From: Amantichitinum ursilacus
GTDB taxonomy: Bacteria; Pseudomonadota; Gammaproteobacteria; Burkholderiales; Chitinibacteraceae
Direction of reading: 5' to 3'
Length of the DNA: 64,000 nt
NCBI RefSeq assembly: GCF_001294205.1
Contig: NZ_LAQT01000005.1
Span: forward strand, 1-64,000
The number at the start of each line of letters is the position of its first letter. The first letter of the stretch is position 1. Below the pieces are notes generated by a model. It was given only the letters and a program-made list of their open reading frames with translations, did no database searches and was not told the DNA's origin. The position numbers and the translations under genes are program-made. Below are positions 26,797-36,568 of the stretch, piece by piece.

Positions 26797-29007
26797 ATGG
26801 AAACGATGCTCGCCGCCGCCGATGTACCCGACCTGGCCATGAAAGCGCCAGCGGTGATTACGGCTGCCAATCACTTTCTGAGTGAGGACACGGCGTACCT
26901 GAAGGCGGAGGACCGGATGTTTCTGGCCGCCGCCTTCAAGTTTTCCGAGGCCGCCCACCGCGGCCAGAGCCGCCAGAGCGGCGAGCCGTACATCTCGCAT
27001 CCGCTGGCGGTAGCCACCATCCTGACCTCGTGGCACCTTGATGCGCAGGCGCTGGCCGCCGCGCTGCTGCACGATGTGATGGAAGACAGCGGCATCACCA
27101 AGCTTGAGCTGACCGAAAAGTTTGGCAAGCACGTCGCCGAACTGGTCGACGGCATGAGCAAGATCGACAAGCTTGAATTCCAGAGCAAAGAAGTCGCGCA
27201 AGCCGAAAACTTCCGCAAGATGCTGCTGGCGATGGCGCGCGACTTACGCGTCATCCTGATCAAGCTGGCCGACCGGCTGCACAATATGCGCACCATGGAC
27301 GCAATGCGCGCGGACAAGCAAAAACGCATTGCCCGCGAAACCATGGAAATCTATGCCCCGATCGCCAACCGCATCGGGCTGAATGCCGTGTACCTGGAAC
27401 TGGACGATCTGTCGTTCAAGTATCTGTACCCGCATCGCTACGACGTGCTGTCCAAAGCGCTGAAAGCCGCCCGTGGCAACCGCCGCGAAGTGGTCACCAA
27501 AATCCTTGAAGGCCTGCGCACCAAGCTGGCCGATTCCGGCCTTGAAGCCAGCGTGTCGGGCCGCGAAAAAAACCTGTACAGCATCTATCGCAAAATGCAG
27601 GAAAAGCACCTGAGCTTTTCTGAAGTGCTGGATATTTACGGCTTTCGCGTCATCGTCAAAGACGTGTCGTCGTGCTATCTGGCCATCGGCGCGCTGCATG
27701 CGCTGTACAAGCCGATTCCGGGCAAGTTTAAAGATTACATCGCCATCCCCAAGGCCAACGGCTATCAAAGCCTGCACACCACGCTGTTTGGCCCGTACGG
27801 TATCCCGATTGAAATCCAGATTCGCACGCAAGACATGCATCGCATTGCCGATGCCGGTGTCGCGTCGCACTGGATGTACAAAAGCGGCGATGATGGCTTC
27901 TCTGAAGTGCAGCAAAAGACGCACCAATGGTTGCAGTCGCTGCTAGAACTGCAGAGCGAATCGGGCGATGCGGTCGAATTTCTGGAACACATCAAGGTCG
28001 ATCTGTTCCCCGACCAGGTGTATGTGTTTACGCCCAAGGGCAAGATTCTGAGCATGCCGGCGGGCGCCACCTGCGTCGATTTTGCCTATGCCGTGCACAC
28101 CGACATCGGCAATCGCTGCATTGCCGCCAAGATCAATCACGAGCTGGTGCCGCTGCGCAGCCGGCTGAAAAGCGGCGACCAGGTCGAGATTGTTACCGCC
28201 GCGCACGCCAAGCCCAATCCGTCGTGGCTGACATTTGTGACGACCGGCAAGGCGCGTTCGCATATTCGCCATTTCCTCAAGACCATGCGTTTTGAAGAAT
28301 CGGTGCATCTGGGCGAGCGCTTGCTGGCGCAGGCGTTTGCCACGCTGCATACGCAATTCAAGCCGCTGGGCGAAGAGGTGTGGGACCGCTATCTGAAAGA
28401 AAGCAGCGCCCGTACCCGCGAAGAAGTCCTGGCGGATATCGGCCTGGGCCAGCGGCTGGCCGTGGTGGTGGCCAAGCGCTTGTTGCAGTTGTCGGGCCAG
28501 TGGCAGGACGAGGTGCCAGGTTCGGGCGGGCGCAAGATGACGTCGGTGACCATCCGTGGCACCGAAGGTATGGCCATCCAGTTTGCCCGTTGCTGTGCGC
28601 CGATCCCGGGCGACCCCATCATCGGGCTGGTCAAAAAAGACCAGGGTCTGGTGATCCACACGCACGACTGCCCGCAGATTTCCGGCCGTGGCCGCATCGA
28701 TGCCGACAAGTTTATCGACGTGGAATGGGACCCGGAATCCAACCGCCTGTTCGACGTGCCGGTGCGCGTGCTGACCGAGAACGCCCGCGGTGCGCTGGCG
28801 CAAATCACGTCGGCCATTGCCGAAGCCGAAGCCAATATCGTCTCGGTGGTCACGCAGCACGCCGAAAGCGAAGGCGACCGCTTTATGCACATCCAGTTTG
28901 TGCTGCAAGTGGCCAACCGCGCGCATCTGGCGCGGGTGATGCGCAGCTTGCGCCAGTTGCCCGTGGTGTTCCGCATTCAGCGCATGCGCGGTAACGAGAA
29001 AGTCTGA
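26797..29007 (+). CDS. spoT: Bifunctional (p)ppGpp synthetase/hydrolase
   Basis: This 736-residue RelA/SpoT-type enzyme controls the stringent-response alarmone. The N-terminal HD hydrolase has H54 and the HD pair H92-D93 (ALLHDVMEDSG). The synthetase domain follows (VLDIYGFRVIVKDVSSCYLAIG, KFKDYIAIPKANGYQSLHTT, QIRTQDMHRIADAG), then a TGS domain (VYVFTPKGKILSMPAGATCVDFAYAVH), a zinc-finger-like CCAPIPGDPIIG segment and a C-terminal ACT domain. The HD motif is intact, and the synthetase looks complete, so both activities are possible. No separate relA is in this window. Confidence 0.95.
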   Translation: METMLAAADVPDLAMKAPAVITAANHFLSEDTAYLKAEDRMFLAAAFKFSEAAHRGQSRQSGEPYISHPLAVATILTSWHLDAQALAAALLHDVMEDSGITKLELTEKFGKHVAELVDGMSKIDKLEFQSKEVAQAENFRKMLLAMARDLRVILIKLADRLHNMRTMDAMRADKQKRIARETMEIYAPIANRIGLNAVYLELDDLSFKYLYPHRYDVLSKALKAARGNRREVVTKILEGLRTKLADSGLEASVSGREKNLYSIYRKMQEKHLSFSEVLDIYGFRVIVKDVSSCYLAIGALHALYKPIPGKFKDYIAIPKANGYQSLHTTLFGPYGIPIEIQIRTQDMHRIADAGVASHWMYKSGDDGFSEVQQKTHQWLQSLLELQSESGDAVEFLEHIKVDLFPDQVYVFTPKGKILSMPAGATCVDFAYAVHTDIGNRCIAAKINHELVPLRSRLKSGDQVEIVTAAHAKPNPSWLTFVTTGKARSHIRHFLKTMRFEESVHLGERLLAQAFATLHTQFKPLGEEVWDRYLKESSARTREEVLADIGLGQRLAVVVAKRLLQLSGQWQDEVPGSGGRKMTSVTIRGTEGMAIQFARCCAPIPGDPIIGLVKKDQGLVIHTHDCPQISGRGRIDADKFIDVEWDPESNRLFDVPVRVLTENARGALAQITSAIAEAEANIVSVVTQHAESEGDRFMHIQFVLQVANRAHLARVMRSLRQLPVVFRIQRMRGNEKV

Positions 29008-29342
29008 TCTTGTGCCGCGCCGGGCCAGGTAGATGGCCTGGCTCACTGCCCTTCCATCGCGATCCGTCGATTTCTGCGCTGGCCACTTTGAGTGGTGGGG
29101 CTTGCCCCACCCTATGCCGCCGCTGCATCTGGCCCGCGGCGTTTTTGCGCTCGCGGCTACAGCGCCGCTGTGGGGCTGCGCCACGCCATTCGTCACCATT
29201 TAGGACAATGGCATTGACCTAATCGATCGTCATTTCTACACTCCGGGCATGTCGTTTGCTTTATGGCATGCGGGTAACTCCGCTCACGCCTCATGGCCAC
29301 AAGCCGCCGAGGACTATCGCCAATTTCCTACCGGAAATGATC
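29008..29342. other. Intergenic region after spoT
   Basis: The stretch contains a GCCAGG/CCTGGC hairpin without a T-tract (29024-29042) just after spoT, and a solo palindrome end at 29086-29115. It should also hold the promoter of the transporter gene, but none was clear. No ORF is supported. Confidence 0.5.
29086..29115. repeat. Solo end of the palindromic element with compensatory changes
   Basis: CTTTGAGTGGTGGGGC-TT-GCCCCACC followed by CTATG matches one end of the full elements, but the stem has G-C where the other copies have T-A, so both partners changed and pairing is kept. Confidence 0.65.
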
Positions 29343-30266
29343 ATGACTTTCAAACTTGCTACACGGCCCGTGCCGCTCGCTACGGCCGCCGCGTTGTTCT
29401 GGGCGGGTAACTTTGTTGCCGGCCGCGCCATTAACGGCGAACTCTCTCCCCTCTCCCTGTCTTTTGGTCGCTGGATCCTCGCCTTGCTGTGCCTGGCACC
29501 ATTGGCTTTGCCGCGTCTGCGTGGGGCATGGCCGCAATTAAAGCAGCATTGGCGCACTGTGCTGGTGCTGGGGTTATTGGGCGTGACCTTGTGCAATACG
29601 CTGATTTACCGCGGCGTGGCGCACACCACCGCAGTCAATGCGGTGATGCTGAATGCGTTTGTGCCGATCATGGTGTTGCTGGCTGGCCGCATGTTTCTGG
29701 GCCAGAGCATGAGCTGGATGCAATGCATCGGCAGCGCGCTGTCGTTCTGTGGCGTGGCCGTCATCCTCACCCATGGCGCGCCGTCGCAATTGCTTAGCCT
29801 TAACCTCAATCCGGGCGATCTGTGGGTGTTTGCTGCGGTCGCGTGCTGGGCGCTGTACACGCTCACCTTGCGCAAAGTCCCCACCGGTATCGACAAGATC
29901 GCCATGCTGTTTGCCACCATCCTGGTCGGCACGCTGATGCTGGCGCCAGCCGTGATCTGGGAATGGGCGCATCAAGGTGTGCCGACGCTCAGCGTGCATA
30001 GCGCCAGCATTGTGCTGTTCCTCGGCATCTTTCCGTCGGTACTGGCTTATCTGTTCTACAACATTGCCGTGGCGCAACTGGGTGCCGCGCGCGCCAGCAG
30101 CTTTATGCATCTGATTCCGGCTTTCGGCGCCATGCTGGCCATGTTGCTGTTGGGCGAGCATGTGCAATGGTGGCATCTGGCGGGACTGGCGAATGTGCTG
30201 GCGGGCGTGGCGCTGAGCAACGGCATGTTGCCGCGGCTGAACATGCCGCGCACTGCCCTGCGCTAA
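29343..30266 (+). CDS. EamA/DMT-family transporter
   Basis: This ~307-residue inner-membrane protein is a drug/metabolite transporter with two EamA repeats and about ten helices (first LATAAALFWAGNFVAGRAI; C-terminal repeat FLGIFPSVLAYLFYNIAVAQLGAARASSFMHLIPAFGAMLAMLLLGE). Members export metabolites such as amino acids; the substrate is not predictable. The ATG at 29343 has GGAA a few bases upstream; 29337 is a close alternative. A terminator follows the stop. Confidence 0.88.
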   Translation: MTFKLATRPVPLATAAALFWAGNFVAGRAINGELSPLSLSFGRWILALLCLAPLALPRLRGAWPQLKQHWRTVLVLGLLGVTLCNTLIYRGVAHTTAVNAVMLNAFVPIMVLLAGRMFLGQSMSWMQCIGSALSFCGVAVILTHGAPSQLLSLNLNPGDLWVFAAVACWALYTLTLRKVPTGIDKIAMLFATILVGTLMLAPAVIWEWAHQGVPTLSVHSASIVLFLGIFPSVLAYLFYNIAVAQLGAARASSFMHLIPAFGAMLAMLLLGEHVQWWHLAGLANVLAGVALSNGMLPRLNMPRTALR

Positions 30267-30272
30267 ACGACC

Positions 30273-30302
30273 AAGGCGTCCGGACTACCGGACGCCTTTT
30301 TT
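30273..30302. terminator. Intrinsic terminator between convergent genes
   Basis: AAGGCGTCCGG and CCGGACGCCTT form an 11-bp perfect stem with a four-base loop followed by T6. It ends the EamA gene; the zinc-ribbon gene converges from the right. Confidence 0.9.
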
Positions 30303-30325
30303 GTTACCGCAGCGTGGATCCCTAT

Positions 30326-31243
30326 TTACCGGCATTCCGGCGGCAGCATCTTGCGCGGAATATCCGGGCTCAGGCAGCGCCAGCTCACCTCGTATTTGGC
30401 GTTGGCAGTCGGGCTGAGCAGCAAGCGCGTACCGGTCAGGCGCCCCCCGATGCCAAAGCGCAATTCCAGCTGTCCATTGGCCGTATCCAGATGCAGGTCG
30501 GAAACGTCTTCGGGCGGTTGCGCATCAAACCCCGCCGCAGCCAGCGACGGCGGCACCTCGTGATGCTGGCGATAATATTTGCCGATGGCGCTAGCGGCTT
30601 CTTGCTCGTACTCCAGCGCGATATCGACGCTGGCGCGGCCATTGATGTTGTCATAGGCGGGCGTCACCACCGCCTGCACCAGGCGCGGCACGATCACCGC
30701 CACCAGAATGCCCAGCGCCAGGATGCCCTTGCTGGCGACGCCGCCACGTTGTTCCAGTTCTTCCAGTTGCAGCAGATAGTCAGGCTGGCGCGCCTGCACC
30801 GCCGCGATGGTGTTGCGGCAATGGCGGTAATACAGCGCGTTGGCAATTAGCGGCGGCACAAAGCCCAGCGCCAGCACCACCGCCACCATCACGGCAATGC
30901 CTGCGGTCTGGTTCAGCATGACCAGAATCAGCAAACCCAGCGTCACCAGCAAGGTCGGCACGATCATGGCGATGCCCGCCCACAGCCACATTTTGCGATA
31001 CAGCAACCAGTACATCGAAACCAGAAATGCCGCCCAGTTCCAGCTGATGCCAGCCCGACCCTGCTCATCAAAGTTGATGAATTCGGCCACGTAATAGTCT
31101 TCGTTTTTCGGCCCGACAAACGCCTTGTACAAGGCTTGCTGCGCTTCGTGGCCGGTTAAAGGCCGCAGAACCGCGCCGCAGCTATAACAGCGATCCGCGG
31201 TCGTGTCGTTGACCGTGTCGCATTGCGGGCATTCGATATTCAC
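30326..31243 (-). CDS. Zinc-ribbon/DUF2628 membrane protein with pilin-like C-terminus
   Basis: This 305-residue protein starts with a zinc ribbon, C5-x2-C8 and C19-x2-C22. A DUF2628-like segment follows (GISWNWAAFLVSMYWLLYRKMWLWAG), then three or four membrane helices to ~150. After ~175 there is a hydrophobic helix (GILALGILVAVIVPRLVQ) and a soluble region resembling type IV pilin-like or minor-pilin domains (YEQEAASAIGKYYRQHHEVPPSLAAAGFD). It lacks a prepilin leader because the pilin-like part is internal. The function is unknown; cytoplasmic zinc sensing joined to an exported domain is one reading. Confidence 0.7.
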   Translation of the reverse strand: MNIECPQCDTVNDTTADRCYSCGAVLRPLTGHEAQQALYKAFVGPKNEDYYVAEFINFDEQGRAGISWNWAAFLVSMYWLLYRKMWLWAGIAMIVPTLLVTLGLLILVMLNQTAGIAVMVAVVLALGFVPPLIANALYYRHCRNTIAAVQARQPDYLLQLEELEQRGGVASKGILALGILVAVIVPRLVQAVVTPAYDNINGRASVDIALEYEQEAASAIGKYYRQHHEVPPSLAAAGFDAQPPEDVSDLHLDTANGQLELRFGIGGRLTGTRLLLSPTANAKYEVSWRCLSPDIPRKMLPPECR

Positions 31244-31416
31244 TTGCAGTTTTCCCTTGGGCTCGCGGCGTCTGGCGCACCGGAGCGATCATGATTTTGG
31301 GCAAACATTATGTCCGACCGCATTCCTCTGTATCAAATACGTAAGCTTTTGTAATGCAAAATATACAACACGTTGATCGGCGATAAACGCGGCAGCACGC
31401 GGCGGCAGGCAATAAA

Positions 31417-31437
31417 AAACCCCGCACCGGCGGGGTT
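31417..31437 (-). terminator. Intrinsic terminator of yicC
   Basis: On the minus strand AACCCCGC and GCGGGGTT pair (8 bp, four-base loop), followed by T6. It lies 33 bases past the yicC stop. Confidence 0.85.
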
Positions 31438-31469
31438 GATTCGCGTTGCCGAATACGTGCGTGGCGCGC

Positions 31470-32336
31470 TTATTCCAGATTCTGGATTTGCTCGCGCATT
31501 TGTTCGATCAACACTTTCAGCGCCATCGAAGCGCGGCTGGTCTCCACCGACACCGATTTCGAGCCCAGCGTGTTGGCTTCGCGGTTCAGTTCCTGCATCA
31601 AGAAATCCAGCCGTTTGCCGACTGCGCCGCCTTTATCCAGAATGCGCCGCACTTCTTCCACGTGGGCCGACAGGCGCGACAGCTCTTCGTCCACATCAAT
31701 TTTCTGCGCAAACATCACGATTTCCTGGCGCACGCGGTCGTCATCCAGCGTGCCCATCGCTTCCAGAAAACGCGCTTTCAGGCGTGCTTCGTAGTCTTCC
31801 ACCAGCTGCGGCACACGCGGTTTGACCTCGGCCACAATCTGTTCCATGCCCGCTACGCGCTCCAGCAAATGCGCTTTCAGCTTCTCGCCTTCGCGGCCAC
31901 GGCTGGCGGTAAAGTCTTTGATCACTTCCACCAGCAAGCTCAGACAGGCTTCGCCCAGCTCTTCGGCTTGCGGCGCCGCCTGGGTCAGTACGCCCGGCCA
32001 GCGCAGCAGTTCGCCCAGCTTCAGGTCGCCGCTTTCGGGTGCCAGCGCCTTGGCCGCATTGGCTGCGGCAATCAAGGCCTGCAGCAGCGGCTGATCCAGT
32101 TTCAGTTCACCCACGCTGCCGGCATTGGCATTAAAGCCCACGCGGCATTCCACCTTGCCGCGCGCCACGCCGCCGGTGATTTTCTCGCGCATGGCGCCTT
32201 CAAATGCGCGGAATTCTTCGGGGCAGCGCACAGTCAGGTCGAGAAAACGATGGTTGACCGCGCGCAGTTCAACGGTCAGGGTGCCGGCGGGCAATTCGCG
32301 TTGCGCGACAGAAAAACCGGTCATGCTGAAAATCAT
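31470..32336 (-). CDS. yicC: YicC-family endoribonuclease-like protein
   Basis: This 288-residue cytoplasmic YicC protein carries the N-terminal signature IFSMTGFSVAQRELPAGTLTVELRAVNHRFLDL and the C-terminal EELSRLSAHVEEVRRILDKGGAVGKRLDFLMQELNREANTLGSKS. E. coli YicC is linked to RNA turnover. The start has AAGGA seven bases before the ATG at 32336. It is divergent from the kinase gene. Confidence 0.94.
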   Translation of the reverse strand: MIFSMTGFSVAQRELPAGTLTVELRAVNHRFLDLTVRCPEEFRAFEGAMREKITGGVARGKVECRVGFNANAGSVGELKLDQPLLQALIAAANAAKALAPESGDLKLGELLRWPGVLTQAAPQAEELGEACLSLLVEVIKDFTASRGREGEKLKAHLLERVAGMEQIVAEVKPRVPQLVEDYEARLKARFLEAMGTLDDDRVRQEIVMFAQKIDVDEELSRLSAHVEEVRRILDKGGAVGKRLDFLMQELNREANTLGSKSVSVETSRASMALKVLIEQMREQIQNLE

Positions 32337-32533
32337 TTCAAATCCTTGTGGGGCAATGCAGGGCGGGCAGAAGTGTTGTCGGATCACGACACAATCCGCG
32401 CCCTGACGAGAATGTATGACCGGTCAGCCCAATGCCACGGCCGCCGCGCCAATTCTCGTAAGCATCGCTATTTACTTTAGATAGGGGGCCACTCACAATG
32501 CGCGGCAGAGCATGAGTATAACTAATCCCCCGG

Positions 32534-33502
32534 ATGACAACGCCCAGTAATCAACCGCTGGCTCGCGGCTACCAGTTACAGAACTATACGATTGCCAAGC
32601 TGTTGTCCGCTGGCGGTTTCAGTATTGTCTATCTGGCGCATGACGAGAACGACTATCCCGTCGCCATTAAAGAATACCTGCCTAATTCGCTGGTATTGCG
32701 ACGGGAAGGCACGCAAGTACAAGCGACCAGTGAAGAAAACCTGGCGCTGTTTCGGCACGGCCTTAAATGCTTCTTTGAAGAAGGCAAAACGCTGGCGCAT
32801 ATCTCGCATCCCAATATCGTGCGTGTGCGCAATTTCTTTCGCGGCAATGACACCGTGTATATGGTCATGGAATACGAACGTGGCCGCACATTGCAAAAAG
32901 AAATCCAGCTCAAGCATGACCGCGAAGGCGTTGACGAAAAACTGATCCGGCACGTGTTCTATCACCTGTTAAATGGCCTGCGCGAAGTCCATTTAAACAA
33001 GCTGCTGCATCTGGATATCAAGCCCGCCAATATCTATATCCGCAAAGACGGCTCACCGGTATTGCTGGACTTTGGCTCGGCGCGCCAGGCATTAACGGCC
33101 GAACATTCCAAGCTGGCCCCGATGTATACGCCCGGCTTTGCCGCGCCCGAGCAATACGGCAAAAAAGAACCGCTGGGCCCGTGGACCGATATCTACGGCG
33201 TGGGCGCCACCATGTACGCCTGCCTGGCCGGCACCGCGCCACCCGCCGCCGACCAACGGCTTAAGGAAGACAAACTGGTTAATCTGACGGAGCGTTACGG
33301 CGATCGCTATTCGCCCGAACTGCTGTCGTTGATTGATCGATGTTTGAAGATGGACCAGGATTTGCGCCCGCAAAGCGTGCATCAGGTTCAAAAACAATTG
33401 CTGCAACCGGGCTCGCCGCCTGCGCGCAAACGTACTTTGATGAACCAGTTGCGTCGCACCTGGCAAACCTTGACCACCAAGCCCGCACGGGTAAGCGAAT
33501 GA
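32534..33502 (+). CDS. Hanks-type serine/threonine protein kinase
   Basis: This 322-residue kinase has a glycine-rich loop LLSAGGFSIVYLA, catalytic K46 (VAIKEY), the loop HLDIKPANI (D161; HLD replaces the usual HRD), the DFGSAR metal-binding motif (D179) and PGFAAPEQYG of the activation segment. The last ~35 residues are basic, with no membrane helix or sensor domain, so it is soluble. Its stop overlaps the phosphatase start (ATGA), giving a matched pair. Targets are unknown. The pair beside rph is a recurrent betaproteobacterial arrangement as far as I recall. Confidence 0.92.
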   Translation: MTTPSNQPLARGYQLQNYTIAKLLSAGGFSIVYLAHDENDYPVAIKEYLPNSLVLRREGTQVQATSEENLALFRHGLKCFFEEGKTLAHISHPNIVRVRNFFRGNDTVYMVMEYERGRTLQKEIQLKHDREGVDEKLIRHVFYHLLNGLREVHLNKLLHLDIKPANIYIRKDGSPVLLDFGSARQALTAEHSKLAPMYTPGFAAPEQYGKKEPLGPWTDIYGVGATMYACLAGTAPPAADQRLKEDKLVNLTERYGDRYSPELLSLIDRCLKMDQDLRPQSVHQVQKQLLQPGSPPARKRTLMNQLRRTWQTLTTKPARVSE

Positions 33503-34410
33503 AATTCAGCGTCTACCAGGACAGCCGCACCGGCGGCCGTAAATACAATCAGGATCGCGTCGGCTATTCCTATAGCCGCGATGCGCTATTACTGGTGCTG
33601 GCCGATGGCATGGGTGGGCATTTGCATGGTGAAGTCGCGGCGCAAATTGCGGTTGAACTGGTCACCGATCAATTCCAGAAAAAAGCCCAGCCCGCTTTAT
33701 CCAACCCGTCGCAGTTTTTAACCGACGCGTTTTTGCGTGCGCATGAAGCCATTTACCATTACGCGGCCAATCATCAATTGGTGGAGATTCCGCGCACCAC
33801 CTGCGTGGCGTGTGTCATTCAGGATGGCATTGCGTATTGGGCGCACGCGGGCGATTCACGCCTGTATCTGATGCGCCAACGTCGCGTGCTGGCGCAAACG
33901 GTGGACCATTCCAAAGTGCGCAAGCTGCTGGACGACGGCAAGATCACTGCTGAAGAAGCCGCCGTGCACCCGGAAAAAAACAAGATTTACAGCTGCCTGG
34001 GTGGCTCGTATCCGCCCGAAATCGATGTGGGCGGCAAGATTGCCTTGTCAGATGCCGATGTCATTCTGCTGTGTACTGACGGCTTCTGGGCCAGCGTCAC
34101 GGAAGACGACATGACGCAGTTCCTCAGCGCCTTTCCGGTGTTGTTTGCCGTGCCGCAACTGATGGATCGCGCCGAGCTGACAGGTGGCAAATTTGGTGAC
34201 AACCTCACCGCGCTGGCGATCAACTGGCACGAAGAAGATGACGCGGGCGCGTCCAGCACCTCGTTTATCTCGACGCAAAAGCTGGAGCAATCCACCATCG
34301 CCACCCACGTCGATGGCATGCATCTCAAAAAGTCCGAAGAAATTACCGAAGACGACATCGAAAAAGCGATTGCCGAAATCCAGTCGGCCATCTCTCGCTA
34401 CAGCAAATAA
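33499..34410 (+). CDS. PP2C-family serine/threonine phosphatase
   Basis: This 303-residue metal-dependent phosphatase has metal-binding motifs [33 protein letters not shown] and DNLTALAI. It is expected to reverse phosphorylation by the upstream kinase. The start [10 protein letters not shown] shares bases with the kinase stop at 33499-33502. After the catalytic core (~255) there is a ~50-residue acidic tail with no recognised domain. Confidence 0.93.
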   Translation: MKFSVYQDSRTGGRKYNQDRVGYSYSRDALLLVLADGMGGHLHGEVAAQIAVELVTDQFQKKAQPALSNPSQFLTDAFLRAHEAIYHYAANHQLVEIPRTTCVACVIQDGIAYWAHAGDSRLYLMRQRRVLAQTVDHSKVRKLLDDGKITAEEAAVHPEKNKIYSCLGGSYPPEIDVGGKIALSDADVILLCTDGFWASVTEDDMTQFLSAFPVLFAVPQLMDRAELTGGKFGDNLTALAINWHEEDDAGASSTSFISTQKLEQSTIATHVDGMHLKKSEEITEDDIEKAIAEIQSAISRYSK

Positions 34411-34510
34411 TGCGACGACATTGTGCCGGGTGCGCTGCCCGGCACCGCCGCCATGCAGGCCCGCCGCAACGCGTATAATCGCCGGCTTCTACCGCAATAA
34501 GGCCAGCATC

Positions 34511-35227
34511 ATGCGCGCATCCAACCGTCCCGCCGACCAACTTCGCCCCGTGCGCATTACGCGCCAGTTTACCCGCCACGCTGAAGGCAGCGTGCTGGTG
34601 GAGTTTGGCGAAACCAAAGTGATTTGCACCGCCTCCGTCGAAGAAGCTGTGCCCAGCTTTCTAAAAGGCAAGGGCCAGGGTTGGGTCACCGCCGAATACG
34701 GCATGCTGCCGCGCTCCACCCACAGCCGCATGCGTCGCGAAGCCGCCCAGGGCAAGCAATCGGGCCGCACTCAGGAAATCCAGCGCCTGATCGGCCGCAG
34801 CCTGCGCGCCGTGGTCGATCTGGCCAAACTGGGCGAACGTCAGATCGTGATCGACTGCGACGTCATCCAGGCCGACGGCGGCACCCGCACCGCCAGCATC
34901 ACCGGCGCTTTTGTGGCGCTCACCGACGCCATCAACGGCCTGATCGCCGACGGCAAGCTGACTGAGAGCCCGATCCGTGAACACATCGCCGCCATCTCGG
35001 TGGGCGTGGTGGGCGACACCCCGGTGCTGGATCTGGACTATCCGGAAGACTCCGCCTGCGAAACCGACATGAACGTGGTCATGACCGGCTCGGGCCACTT
35101 TGTCGAAATCCAGGGCACGGCCGAAGGCGTACCCTTCAGCCGCGCTGAAATGAACGCGCTGCTGGATCTGGCAGAGAAAGGCATCAAGGAATTGATTGCG
35201 CTGCAGAAGACCGCGCTGGCGGGTTGA
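34511..35227 (+). CDS. rph: Ribonuclease PH
   Basis: This 238-residue phosphorolytic 3'-exoribonuclease trims tRNA 3' ends. Signatures are [57 protein letters not shown] and [22 protein letters not shown] precedes the start. The phosphatase ends 100 bases upstream. rph is classically linked to rdgB, which lies downstream after dusA. Confidence 0.97.
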   Translation: MRASNRPADQLRPVRITRQFTRHAEGSVLVEFGETKVICTASVEEAVPSFLKGKGQGWVTAEYGMLPRSTHSRMRREAAQGKQSGRTQEIQRLIGRSLRAVVDLAKLGERQIVIDCDVIQADGGTRTASITGAFVALTDAINGLIADGKLTESPIREHIAAISVGVVGDTPVLDLDYPEDSACETDMNVVMTGSGHFVEIQGTAEGVPFSRAEMNALLDLAEKGIKELIALQKTALAG

Positions 35228-35245
35228 GCCCCAACGCCTGTTTAA

Positions 35246-35275
35246 ATAGCGGGCTGACCACGGCCCGCTATTTTT
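35246..35275 (+). terminator. Intrinsic terminator after rph
   Basis: ATAGCGGGC and GCCCGCTAT form a 9-bp stem with an eight-base loop, followed by five T. Confidence 0.85.
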
Positions 35276-35411
35276 ATGCGCGCACCGGTTTGCGCCCAAG
35301 CGCCGGGCCCGGCCTTTTAACCGGCCGGTTTGACCGCCCCACCCCGCGGATAAGACAATACCGCCCTTTCCGCTTTCTGCCCCGCTGGTTTCGGGCGCGC
35401 AAGGACCTCGT

Positions 35412-36464
35412 TTGAATTCCGCAGCAAAACAACCGGTTACGCCCTCCCGTCGCTACTGCATCGCACCGATGCTCGACTGGACCGACCGCTACTATCGCTA
35501 CTTTGCCCGCACGCTGTCGCAGCATGCCTGGCTGTACACCGAGATGGTGAACACCGGTGCCATCATCCATGGCGACAAGATGCGGCATTTGCGTTTTGAC
35601 GACATCGAGAATCCGCTGGCGCTGCAGTTGGGCGGCTCCGAGCCCGCTGATCTGGCGCGTTGCGCGCGTATCGCCGAAGACTGGGGCTATGACGAGGTCA
35701 ACCTTAACGTCGGTTGCCCATCCGAGCGCGTGCAGTCCGGCAGCTTTGGCGCGTGTTTGATGGCCGAGCCCACGCTGGTGTCCGATGGCGTCAAAGCCAT
35801 GCGCGACGCGGTGCGCAATATCGATGTCACCGTCAAACACCGCATCGGCATCGACCAGGTGGAGGAATACAGCTACGTGCGCGATTTTGTCGGGCAAGTG
35901 GCCGAGGCCGGCTGCCAGACCTTTATCGTGCATGCGCGCAACGCCATTCTTAAGGGCCTGTCGCCCAAAGAAAATCGCGAAGTGCCGCCGCTTAAATATG
36001 ATTTTGTGTATCAGCTCAAGCATGATTTCCCGCATCTGGAAATCATCATCAACGGCGGCATTACCAGCCATGAAGCCGGTCTGGCGCATTTGCAGCATGT
36101 GGATGGCGTGATGATTGGCCGCGAGGCGTATCACAATCCGTTTAGCCTCGCGCAGGTGGATGAGCTGTATTACGGCGCCGCGCCTTCCGCGATTACGCGT
36201 GATCAGGCCATGTTGGCGATGCGTCCGTTTATCGAGGCCGAACTCAAAGCCGGCACGCCGTTGCGCTTTATCACCCGCCATGTGCTGGGTCTGTATCAGG
36301 GCGTGTATGGCGCGCGTAACTGGCGGCGCATGCTGTCCGACGCCAAATTGCTGAAGAACGCGGACTGGCGTTTGATTGAGCAAGCGATGCGTGAAGTGGC
36401 GCCGCGCGAGCCCCAGCCCGCAGAGGCCATCGCCCACGCCGCCACCGCGCCGCTGGCCGAATAA
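35412..36464 (+). CDS. dusA: tRNA-dihydrouridine(20/20a) synthase
   Basis: This 350-residue FMN enzyme reduces uridines in the tRNA D-loop. IAPMLDWTDRYYRYFAR, LQLGGSEPADLARCA, the catalytic-type segment NLNVGCPSERVQSGSFGACLM (C102), VHARNAILKGLSPKENR and INGGITSHE are DusA hallmarks. The start codon is TTG at 35412, supported by AAGGA six bases upstream; the next in-frame ATG would cut into the conserved N-terminus (APMLDW). Confidence 0.93.
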   Translation: MNSAAKQPVTPSRRYCIAPMLDWTDRYYRYFARTLSQHAWLYTEMVNTGAIIHGDKMRHLRFDDIENPLALQLGGSEPADLARCARIAEDWGYDEVNLNVGCPSERVQSGSFGACLMAEPTLVSDGVKAMRDAVRNIDVTVKHRIGIDQVEEYSYVRDFVGQVAEAGCQTFIVHARNAILKGLSPKENREVPPLKYDFVYQLKHDFPHLEIIINGGITSHEAGLAHLQHVDGVMIGREAYHNPFSLAQVDELYYGAAPSAITRDQAMLAMRPFIEAELKAGTPLRFITRHVLGLYQGVYGARNWRRMLSDAKLLKNADWRLIEQAMREVAPREPQPAEAIAHAATAPLAE

Positions 36465-36494
36465 GCCGCCCCGCCTGGTGACACCCGCCCCGAT

Positions 36495-36533
36495 AAAGCG
36501 CGAAAATGCCGCCTGCGGCTTTCGCGCTTTTTT
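36495..36533 (+). terminator. Intrinsic terminator after dusA
   Basis: AAAGCGCGAAA and TTTCGCGCTTT form an 11-bp stem with an inner GCCGC/GCGGC stem, followed by further T. Confidence 0.85.
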
Positions 36534-36568
36534 CCTTTCGGCCCCGCCACACTGGATGCATCCCACCT

